Source: Roseateles hydrophilus (lineage in GTDB: Bacteria; Pseudomonadota; Gammaproteobacteria; Burkholderiales; Burkholderiaceae_C). Taken from it: a stretch of DNA of 64,000 nucleotides. Location: assembly GCF_026712245.1 (NCBI RefSeq), contig NZ_JAPPUY010000001.1, forward strand, positions 62,001 through 126,000, in the 5' to 3' direction. Shown piece by piece: positions 27,014 through 34,169 of this stretch (position 1 is the first letter of the stretch; each line of letters starts with the position of its first letter). Made by a program: the position numbers and the translations under genes. The notes under the pieces were generated by a model, which worked only from the letters and a program-made list of their open reading frames with translations, was not told where the DNA came from and ran no database searches.

Positions 27014-28858
27014 TCAGCGAGCCTGGCGTTGGTAGTGGTCGGCCATCACGTCGAAGGCCTGCTTGCGCTGGCCGGTCTCGGAGATCAGGCCCTTGCGGTT
27101 CCAGCCGTTCTGGAAGATGGGGTGCTCGCGGCGCGGGGACCGGAAGTCCTTCAGCACCCAGGGCGACAGGCCGCGCAGGTTGGGGATGCGGCTGAGCATC
27201 TGCAGCGTGGCGCGGTAGTAGGCGGCCTGGAACTCCTCGCTCCACTTCCTGGGTTGTTCGCCCAGGTCGTGATGGCCGGCCAGCGCGTCGGCGCCGAACT
27301 CGGAGATGACGAGCGGCTTGTCGGTTGGCAGCGCCCAGCGGATCTTGGCCAGGTCGGCCAGCGTGTCGTTGCCGTACCAGCCCGCATAGGTGTTGACGGC
27401 CATCACATCCAGGTGCGGCAGCAGCGGGTCGGCGATCTTCACCGTGTCGCCCTCGCGCTCCACCAGCAGCGCGGCGCTGATGAGGCGGCTGGGGTCCAGC
27501 GCGCGCACGGTGGCGGCGAGCGCGGCGTGGAAGCGCGTGCGGTTGTCAGCCACCGGCGTCTCGTTGCCCACGCTCCACAACGCGAGCGCGGCGCGGTTGC
27601 GGTCGCGGTAGAGGGTCTCGGCCTGCATGCGGCGGGCCTTCAGCAGCACGGCGGGGTTGTCCCAGTCCACGGTCCAGTAGACGGGGATCTCGCTCCAGAC
27701 GATCAGGCCCAGCTCGTCGGCCACGCGCAGCATGGTTTCGTTGTGCGGGTAGTGGGACAGGCGCACGTAGTTGCCGTTCAGGCCGGTCTTCACCTCGGTC
27801 AGCAGCGCACGCGCGGCCGATTCGGTCAGGCGGCGGGCCGGATTGGCGCCCAGCTCTTCCTCGTGGATGGACACGCCGCGCAGCGTGATGGGCTTGCCGT
27901 TGAGCAGGATGTCAGCACCCTTGACGGCCAGTGTGCGAAAGCCCATGCGCTCGTTCACGGCGTCGGCACCGGCCGCGAAGCGCACCGCGTACAGCTGTGG
28001 CGACTCCGGCGACCAGCGCTTCAGCGTTGCCGGCGCGGGCAGGTCAAAGCGCGCCTCGCCGTCGGCGCCGGTGGTCGCCTGCGCCTTCAGGCCCAGTGCA
28101 GCGATCTGCAGGCTCACGGCCTGGCCGGCGGCCTGCGCGCCGTTGAGCTGCACGCTGCCCACCAGCCGGCCGGCGTCGGTGAGGCGCAGCGTCGCGTCGT
28201 CAATGAAGGTGGCGGGCACGCGGATCAGCGTCACGGGGCGTGTGATGCCGCCGTAGAGATCCCAGTCGGTGATCTCGCCGGGGATGCTCTGCGCGTCGTG
28301 CTTGGCGTCCACGCCGACCACGAGGCGGTTGCCGCTGGCGCGCAGCGCGTCGGTGACCTCCAGCACGAAGGGCGTGAAGCCGCCCTCGTGCCGGCCGACT
28401 TCCTTGCCGTTCAGGTAGACGTGGGCGCGGTAGTTGACGCCCTCGAAGCGCAGGAAGCTGCGCTCACCGGCCAGCGGCGGCTTCACGTCAAAGCGCCGCT
28501 GGAACCAGATCAGCCCGTCGTACCAGCGCAGCTCGGGCTCGGCGGCGTTCCAGGCACCGGGGATCTGCATGCCGGGCGCGCGGTCCAGGTCGAACTCGAA
28601 GAAGCCGGTGCCGGGCTTGGCCTCCTCGGCCGCGATGTCCACGTCACGGTGGCGCTGCATGCGGCTCTTGGCGACCCAGCCGTTGATGTCGGTGAGGCCG
28701 GTGCGGTAGTAGTCCTTGGAGTAGGTCCAGCGGCCGGAGAGGTCCTGCACGTCGGCGCGCTGGCCGGTCAGGAGCAGCGGCGGGCGCAGCGTGTCTGCCG
28801 CCAGCACCGGCGCGGCCACCAGCGCGACCAGCGCCACCAGGGCGAGCAGGCGCTTCAT
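27014..28858 (-). CDS. GH2 family glycosidase, probable beta-galactosidase, exported
   Basis: This 614-residue protein has a Sec signal peptide (MKRLLALVALVALVAAPVLAA). The GH2 order is sugar-binding jelly roll (LIWFQRRFDVKPPLAGERSFLRFEGVNYRAHVYLNG region), immunoglobulin-like domain (about 220-310), then the TIM barrel. The barrel carries LRGVSIHEEELG, acid/base Glu in LALWSVGNET and nucleophile Glu in LVISEFGADA. It is shorter than LacZ and close to compact exported GH2 beta-galactosidases and beta-glucuronidases. Removing galactan side chains from RG-I is likely. The frame is open to 29560, but the signal peptide fixes the start at 28858, overlapping the GH51 stop by ATGA. Confidence 0.87.
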   Translation of the reverse strand: MKRLLALVALVALVAAPVLAADTLRPPLLLTGQRADVQDLSGRWTYSKDYYRTGLTDINGWVAKSRMQRHRDVDIAAEEAKPGTGFFEFDLDRAPGMQIPGAWNAAEPELRWYDGLIWFQRRFDVKPPLAGERSFLRFEGVNYRAHVYLNGKEVGRHEGGFTPFVLEVTDALRASGNRLVVGVDAKHDAQSIPGEITDWDLYGGITRPVTLIRVPATFIDDATLRLTDAGRLVGSVQLNGAQAAGQAVSLQIAALGLKAQATTGADGEARFDLPAPATLKRWSPESPQLYAVRFAAGADAVNERMGFRTLAVKGADILLNGKPITLRGVSIHEEELGANPARRLTESAARALLTEVKTGLNGNYVRLSHYPHNETMLRVADELGLIVWSEIPVYWTVDWDNPAVLLKARRMQAETLYRDRNRAALALWSVGNETPVADNRTRFHAALAATVRALDPSRLISAALLVEREGDTVKIADPLLPHLDVMAVNTYAGWYGNDTLADLAKIRWALPTDKPLVISEFGADALAGHHDLGEQPRKWSEEFQAAYYRATLQMLSRIPNLRGLSPWVLKDFRSPRREHPIFQNGWNRKGLISETGQRKQAFDVMADHYQRQAR

Positions 28859-30408
28859 GGCTGCACGTCCAGCACCAGCACGGACTTGGCCGGCACCGTG
28901 AGCGCGAGTAGGCCGTTCTTCGCCTCGGCCTTGAAGGCTTGCGGCTTCACGCGGTCCGGCGTGTCGAACCAGTTCTGGGCGTCCATCGCAGCGGCGGTCA
29001 GCAACTGGCCGCTCACGGCGCGCACGGGCTTGCCGCCCACGGCGAGCTGCAGCGGCAGCGGCTGATGGGGGTGGGTGTTGGTCAGGCTCAGGACCAGCTT
29101 GCCGTCGGCCGCCTTGGCGGCGCTGGCGCTCAGGGCCGGGATGCTGTACTGGCCCAGTGTGTACCCGGGCACGCCGCTCAGTTGCACCGGCAGCGAGGTG
29201 GCGTCCATGAAGGGCAGGTGCATCGCGAACGCGTGGTAGGTCGGCGTCAGCACCATGCGTTCCTTGTCCGTGACGATCATGGCCTGCAGCACGTTGACCA
29301 TCTGGGCCATGTTGGCCATCTTCACGCGCTCGGCATGGCGGTGGAACACATGGAAGTGCAGCGCCGCCAGCACCGCGTCGCGCAGCGTGTTGCGCTGGAC
29401 GAGGAAGCCGGGGTCGGTGCCGGGCTCGGGGTCGTACCAGCTGCCCCACTCGTCGAAGTAGATGGCGAACTTCTTGGCCGGATCGTTGCGGTCCAGGATC
29501 TCGCGGTGCTTGGCGAGGTAGTTGTCGATGGTCTGGGGCACGGCCAGCGTGGAGATCCACTCGGCCTCGGGGAAGCCCACAGCCGCGCCCTTCTTCTTCC
29601 AGTCACGCGTGGGCAGCGAGTACTGATGGTGGGTGATGGCGCTCATCTGTTTGATCTCGGCGCTGAGCGTCTCGGTCCAGTGCAGCTCCAGCTCCTGGCC
29701 GCCGCTGGCGACGAGCTTGGGGCGGTTGCCGCGTGGCGCCTTGGCGAAGGTGGCCCAGTGCTTGTAGAGGTCGGCGTAGTAGCTGGGCTTCATGTTGCCG
29801 CCACAGCCCCAGCTCTCGTTGCCGATGCCCCAGTACTGCACGCGCCAGGGCTTGTCGCGGCCGTTCGCGCGGCGCTCGCGGGCCAGCGCGGTGTCGCCCT
29901 CGGCCGTCAGGTATTCCAGCCACTGCGCCATCTCCTGCACGGTGCCTGAGCCCAGGTTGGCGTTGATGTAGACCTCGGTGCCGAGCTGGTCGGCCAGGTC
30001 CATGAACTCGTGCGTGCCCACCGTGTTGGGCTCGATGACGCCACCCCAGCTGGTGTTCACGCGTGGCGGACGCTGGGCTTGGGGGCCGATGCCGTCGCGC
30101 CAGTGGTACTCGTCGGCGAAGCAGCCGCCGGGCCAGCGCAGCACCGGCACCTTGACGGCCTTCAGCGCGCCCACGACATCGCTGCGCCAGCCGCGCACGT
30201 TGGGGATCTTGCTGTCCGTGCCTACCCACAGGCCGCCATAAATGCCGCTGCCAAGGTGCTCGGCGAACTGACCGTAGATCTGCCGCGCGATGACGGGGCC
30301 AGGTTGATCGGCCTGGATGTCCAGCTTCACCGGCTCCACCGCCTGCGCAGCGATCGTGGTCAGGGAACTGAGCGCGAGGCTGAGGGCGGGGAGCATGTGT
30401 TTCATCAT
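28855..30408 (-). CDS. GH51 alpha-L-arabinofuranosidase, exported
   Basis: This 517-residue protein has a Sec signal peptide (MMKHMLPALSLALSSLTTIAAQA). The GH51 barrel shows YGQFAEHLGSGIYGGLWVG, VLRWPGGCFADEYHWRDGIG, acid/base Glu in YWGIGNESWGCGG, and nucleophile Glu in FAIYFDEWGSWYD. A C-terminal beta-sandwich begins near VQLSGVPGYTLGQY. GH51 enzymes remove alpha-L-arabinofuranose from arabinan and arabinogalactan. The usual bacterial GH51 is cytoplasmic, so the leader suggests periplasmic or surface action here. The start overlaps the DUF6250 stop, and the stop overlaps GH2 (both ATGA). Confidence 0.93.
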   Translation of the reverse strand: MMKHMLPALSLALSSLTTIAAQAVEPVKLDIQADQPGPVIARQIYGQFAEHLGSGIYGGLWVGTDSKIPNVRGWRSDVVGALKAVKVPVLRWPGGCFADEYHWRDGIGPQAQRPPRVNTSWGGVIEPNTVGTHEFMDLADQLGTEVYINANLGSGTVQEMAQWLEYLTAEGDTALARERRANGRDKPWRVQYWGIGNESWGCGGNMKPSYYADLYKHWATFAKAPRGNRPKLVASGGQELELHWTETLSAEIKQMSAITHHQYSLPTRDWKKKGAAVGFPEAEWISTLAVPQTIDNYLAKHREILDRNDPAKKFAIYFDEWGSWYDPEPGTDPGFLVQRNTLRDAVLAALHFHVFHRHAERVKMANMAQMVNVLQAMIVTDKERMVLTPTYHAFAMHLPFMDATSLPVQLSGVPGYTLGQYSIPALSASAAKAADGKLVLSLTNTHPHQPLPLQLAVGGKPVRAVSGQLLTAAAMDAQNWFDTPDRVKPQAFKAEAKNGLLALTVPAKSVLVLDVQP

Positions 30409-31160
30409 TGGCAGCGAAGGATTTGGAAATCTCTGATCTGCAAACGGCTGGCTGTTGTCCTCAGCGCGAAGTGGCCGTGCAGGCGTGGATTGGCGTCGGC
30501 GCGTGTAAAGAGTTCGTTGCTGTCGGCCCGCCAGCGCAGGTGAACGGGGTCGCTGGCCGTGGGTTGACGCGAAACAATCTCGATGCTGATTGGTTGGCCC
30601 GTTCGCAAGCGGGTCGCGCGCGTCATCGGCTGTTCGCCGGGCTCGACGCCTGCACCGTCGGCGAAGCCCGCCAGCAGCCGGCGCTCGCTGCCGGTGTAGT
30701 GGCGCAGCCGCGTGGTGGTGTTGGCGTTCGCGCCGAAGCCCACGTAGTAGGTGGGCAGCGTGTCGTAGCCAGCGAACTTGCCGGTGCGTGGATAGGGCTC
30801 GCTGCCGTCGGCTTCGAGCGCATTCCAGAACATGTTCAGGTCGGAGATGCGGCCTGCGTGCGGCCCGGCGCTGGCCGGTGCGGGCAGGGCTACGGCCGTG
30901 AAGCTCACGGCGTAGTCGCCAGACAGCGGCTCGCGCCACCACAAGCTCAAGCCTGCAGGTGTGGCGATGTCCAGCACACCGCCTGCGGCAGTGACGACGG
31001 CGCGCGTGTCTTCGGCCTCCAGCCGCCAGCGGGTGAGGCCGGCGTGGAAGTCGTCAGCGGCGACTTGCTCCAGCTTCTTGGGTGCCTCGCACCACGCCGC
31101 TGCAGCCAGCGGCGCGACGAGGATCAGCCCGCAAAGTGGAAGACAGACGGCAGGTCCCAT
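30405..31160 (-). CDS. DUF6250-like exported protein (lectin-like fold suspected)
   Basis: This 251-residue protein has a probable Sec signal peptide (MGPAVCLPLCGLILVAPLAAAA). The mature part has the order of DUF6250 proteins: ISDLNMFWNALEADG, RTGKFAGYDTLPTYYVGFG, NANTTTRLRHYTG, VHLRWRADSNELF and a final RLQIRDFQIL strand. This resembles a concanavalin-like jelly roll. Such genes are found beside pectin-degrading enzymes, and I know of no established activity; carbohydrate binding or a lyase role is speculative. The start at 31160 lies 37 bp inside the mutarotase gene, an unusually long overlap for this operon. Confidence 0.72.
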   Translation of the reverse strand: MGPAVCLPLCGLILVAPLAAAAWCEAPKKLEQVAADDFHAGLTRWRLEAEDTRAVVTAAGGVLDIATPAGLSLWWREPLSGDYAVSFTAVALPAPASAGPHAGRISDLNMFWNALEADGSEPYPRTGKFAGYDTLPTYYVGFGANANTTTRLRHYTGSERRLLAGFADGAGVEPGEQPMTRATRLRTGQPISIEIVSRQPTASDPVHLRWRADSNELFTRADANPRLHGHFALRTTASRLQIRDFQILRCQ

Positions 31161-31447
31161 TGGCGCGGCTTGTTGTCGGGTTCGACCTCCATCAGCGGGG
31201 CCATGTAGTCCCACCAGCGGCGCATGACGGGTTGCAAAGGCAGCTCGGCGATGGGGTAGCCAGGCTTGAGCTTGAGCACGGCGAACAGGCTCAGCGTGCT
31301 CTCGTCCAGGAAGATGGAGTAGTCGTGAATGCCGGCGCCGCGCAGCGCTTCGGCCAGGTCGGGCCACAGCTCGTCATGGCGCTTCTTGTACTCGGCGACC
31401 ACGCCGGGCTTGAGCTGCATCTTGAAGGCGCGAATCTCGTCGCTCAT
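31124..31447 (-). CDS. rhaM: L-rhamnose mutarotase
   Basis: This 107-residue protein has the size and sequence of RhaM/RhaU: FKMQLKPGVVAEYKKRHDELWPDL, GIHDYSIFLDESTLSLFAVL and MRRWWDYMAPLMEVEPDNKP, with the conserved His, Tyr and paired Trp of the active site. It interconverts alpha- and beta-L-rhamnopyranose, feeding the anomer the isomerase uses. AGGAGA lies about 9 nt before its ATG. It sits between a cytoplasmic GH28 and the DUF6250 gene, which it overlaps by 37 bp. Confidence 0.95.
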   Translation of the reverse strand: MSDEIRAFKMQLKPGVVAEYKKRHDELWPDLAEALRGAGIHDYSIFLDESTLSLFAVLKLKPGYPIAELPLQPVMRRWWDYMAPLMEVEPDNKPRQWDLPSVFHFAG

Positions 31448-31468
31448 GGGGGTTTGTCTCCTGTTTGC

Positions 31469-32851
31469 TCAGAGCACGTCCTGCTCGGCCATGCTCAGGG
31501 TGGACACGTCACGGCGCTGTAGCGCGGCGTCGGCCAGGGTGGTGTGGGGCGGCAGGCCGGCGAGCTCACAGCGGGTGCCGACGCGGATGGGGCTGGCCAG
31601 CTGCAGCCGGCAATCGCTGCCGAACTGCCAGCCGCGCACGTCCTGCACATGGCCGCCGCGGCGGGCCTGGATGTCGAGCGCGTTGAACTCGAAGTCGCGC
31701 AGCGGCACTTCGTCGGTGGCGTCCACCTCGAAGGCCACGTCCGCGCCCTGCGCGCTGAGTCGGGTGAGTCGCACGCCCTCGACACGGGTGCGGCCTTGTT
31801 CGGCCGAAACCGGTGCGGCCAGCGTGTGCCAGTGGGGCGGGGCGTGTGCTGCCTCGGCCTCGGGCAGCGTGGCGCGGCTGTAGGCGGGGTTCCAGTTCAT
31901 CGTGGCGCGCAGGGCCACGGGCACGTTCAGCAGTTGCAGGTCGGTGATGCGCAGGTCCTGCACGAAGCCGCCGCGTGTGGGCGCGGACTTGAACAGCAGG
32001 CCGACAGGCACCGGGCCGTGCACGGTGATGCGCTCGGCGGTGATGCGGCGGATGCCGCCCGAGGTCTCGCTGCCGAAGGTCAGGCCGGCGGCGCCCTCGC
32101 GGACGACGCAGTCGCTGATGTGGATGTCCTCGCAGACGCGCGCGACACGCAGGCCGTCGGCATCGCGGCCAGCCTTCAGGCACAGCGCGTCGTCGTTGAC
32201 GGCGATGTCGGCATGGCGGATGGTCACGCGGCGCGAGGAGTCGATGTCGATGCCGTCGGTGGACGGGCCGTGCGCGTCCTCGTTGTTACGGATGGTGACG
32301 CCGTCGACAGTGATGTCTTCCGAGTAGCAGAGGTGCAGCGTCCAGAAGCCCGAGCGGCGCAGCAGCAGCCCGCCGCCGATGTGAATGCGCGCGGACTCGA
32401 AGACCTGGATCAGCCGTGGGCGCTGGCAGTCGTAGTCCGAGGCCCAGCGCAGGCCGCGCGGCTCGTAGGTGGCGCGCAGCGCCCAGTAGCTGTCCCAAAA
32501 GACCTGGCCATCACCATCGATGCAGCCCTCGCCGGTCAGGGTGACGTCCTGCTCGCCATAGACGTTGACCAGTGCGGCCGGCCAGCGCATTTCGATGCCG
32601 GCCACGCGGGTGGGCAGCAGCGGGTAATCAGCCAGGTCGCGAGAGCCGAGCAGCGTGGCGCCATGCGCCAGGTGCAGCGTCATGCCGCTCTTCAGGAACA
32701 GCGCGCCTGTCAGGTAGACGCCGGGGCCTAGACGCAACTCCGCGCCCTGCAGAGCCGCCGCATCGATAGCGGCCTGCAGGGCGCGGGTGTTGAGGGTGCA
32801 CCCGTCGCCGCGTGCACCGTAGGCCTGCGCTTGCACGCAAGCCCGCGTCAT
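31469..32851 (-). CDS. GH28 family glycosidase without signal peptide (probably cytoplasmic)
   Basis: This 460-residue protein starts MTRACVQAQAYGARGDG, straight into the GH28 N-terminal strand with no leader. Catalytic Asp motifs are STDGIDIDSS and VNDDALCLKAG. The GHG position reads GAAGLTFGSET, and LLFKSAPTRGG replaces RIK. It is placed between L-rhamnose isomerase and mutarotase, so hydrolysis of imported rhamnogalacturonan oligomers is plausible, but the exact bond is unknown. Its ATG shares one base with the isomerase stop (TGATG). Confidence 0.87.
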   Translation of the reverse strand: MTRACVQAQAYGARGDGCTLNTRALQAAIDAAALQGAELRLGPGVYLTGALFLKSGMTLHLAHGATLLGSRDLADYPLLPTRVAGIEMRWPAALVNVYGEQDVTLTGEGCIDGDGQVFWDSYWALRATYEPRGLRWASDYDCQRPRLIQVFESARIHIGGGLLLRRSGFWTLHLCYSEDITVDGVTIRNNEDAHGPSTDGIDIDSSRRVTIRHADIAVNDDALCLKAGRDADGLRVARVCEDIHISDCVVREGAAGLTFGSETSGGIRRITAERITVHGPVPVGLLFKSAPTRGGFVQDLRITDLQLLNVPVALRATMNWNPAYSRATLPEAEAAHAPPHWHTLAAPVSAEQGRTRVEGVRLTRLSAQGADVAFEVDATDEVPLRDFEFNALDIQARRGGHVQDVRGWQFGSDCRLQLASPIRVGTRCELAGLPPHTTLADAALQRRDVSTLSMAEQDVL

Positions 32852-34149
32852 CAGACGATGCCGGAGCCGCTGGCGCCAGCCTTGGGCGGACGCTTGACGG
32901 CGACCTGCTCGCGATAGCCGGCAGCGCGGTAGGCCGCCACCGGGTCGATCGCGCCGCCCGAGCGCAGGCGGGCCATCGCGAGGATGGGGCTCACGTCGGT
33001 GCGGAAGGCCTTCTTCAGTGTCTGCGCTGCTTGCAGCACGTCGTTGGATTCCTGGAAGCCGGCAAGGGCAACGCGGTCCACCATCGACGCCTGCACGAAG
33101 GCGCGCTGCACTTCGACGGCGCTGCTCATCAGGCTCTCGATCGGATCGGTCACGTTGTGCGACTGGTCCAGCATGTACGACGGGTTGAAGCCGGCGCCGT
33201 CACGGGCTTGCGAGTCCGCCAGCTCGTTGAAGATCAGGAACAGCTGGAACGGGTCGATGGAACCCGAGTCCAGGTCGTCGTCGCCGTACTTGCTGTCGTT
33301 GAAGTGGAAGCCACCGAGCTTGCCGAACTGCGCCAGGCGCGCCACGATCATCTCGATGTTGGTGTTGGGCGCGTGGTGGCCCAGGTCCACCAGGCACTTC
33401 GCCTTGGGGCCCAAGGTCTGCGCGACGGCAAAGCTGGTGCCCCAGTCGGCGATGACGGAGCAGTAGAACGCCGGCTCGAACAGCTTGTGCTCGATGTACA
33501 TCTGCCAGTCGTCCGGCAGGGCGGCGTAGATGCCGCGGGCAGAGTCGATGTAGCGCTCCAGCGCACCGCGCAGGTTGCTCTGGCCGGGGAAGTTGGCGCC
33601 GTCGCCCACCCACACCGTCAGGCCCTTGGAGCCCAGCGTCTTGCCCAGCTCGATGCAGTCGATGTTGTGCTGCACGGCCAGCTCGCGCGAGGCCTTGTTG
33701 GTGCTGGTCAGGCTACCGAACTTGTAGGTGGCGGGCTGGCCGGCCTGGTCCTGGAAGGTGTTGCTGTTGACAGCGTCAAAGCCCAGGCCGAGCTCGTCGG
33801 CCTGCTGGCGCAGGGCCTTGGGGTCAGCGGGCTTGTCCCACGGGAAGTGCAGCGACACGGCCGGTGTGGCGCGGGTCAGCTGGTGGATGACGGCGCAGTC
33901 TTCCAGCTTCTCGGTCACGTCACGCGGCTCGCCCTTGCCGGGGAAGCGCGCAAAGCGCGTGCCGCCGGTGCCTGCGCCCCAGCTGGGCACGGCCACGCCG
34001 AAGGTCTGGGCCTTGGCGGTGAGGGCCTCGATGTCCACGCCGCGGCGCGACAGCATGCCGCCCAGCGCGTCGTAGTCGGCCTGCAGCTCGGCCTTGAGCT
34101 TGGCGTTGTGCTGTTCGACCTGGGCCGCGTCGATGATGTGCTTGGTCAT
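32851..34149 (-). CDS. rhaI: L-rhamnose isomerase (RhaI type)
   Basis: This 432-residue cytoplasmic protein matches the Pseudomonas/Rhizobium-type L-rhamnose isomerase rather than E. coli RhaA. Motifs are VPSWGAGTGGTRFARFPG, VSLHFPWDKP, IELGKTLGSKGLTVWVGDG, metal-binding LVDLGHHAPNTNIE and GGFHFNDSKYGDDDLDSG. It converts L-rhamnose to L-rhamnulose. AGGAGA is 5 nt upstream of the ATG. The gene is second in the operon, 20 bp after the aldolase/dehydrogenase, and shares one base with the GH28 start. Confidence 0.95.
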   Translation of the reverse strand: MTKHIIDAAQVEQHNAKLKAELQADYDALGGMLSRRGVDIEALTAKAQTFGVAVPSWGAGTGGTRFARFPGKGEPRDVTEKLEDCAVIHQLTRATPAVSLHFPWDKPADPKALRQQADELGLGFDAVNSNTFQDQAGQPATYKFGSLTSTNKASRELAVQHNIDCIELGKTLGSKGLTVWVGDGANFPGQSNLRGALERYIDSARGIYAALPDDWQMYIEHKLFEPAFYCSVIADWGTSFAVAQTLGPKAKCLVDLGHHAPNTNIEMIVARLAQFGKLGGFHFNDSKYGDDDLDSGSIDPFQLFLIFNELADSQARDGAGFNPSYMLDQSHNVTDPIESLMSSAVEVQRAFVQASMVDRVALAGFQESNDVLQAAQTLKKAFRTDVSPILAMARLRSGGAIDPVAAYRAAGYREQVAVKRPPKAGASGSGIV

Positions 34150-34169
34150 GTTCGTCTCCTGGCGGCTTT

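Noticed and set aside
24355-27195. 946-codon plus-strand open frame opposite PL26
   Set aside because: Antisense to a well-supported lyase with Tat signal; the translation has no family features.
28859-29560. Upstream extension of the GH2 reading frame
   Set aside because: It overlaps GH51 in another frame, and the GH2 signal peptide begins at 28858.
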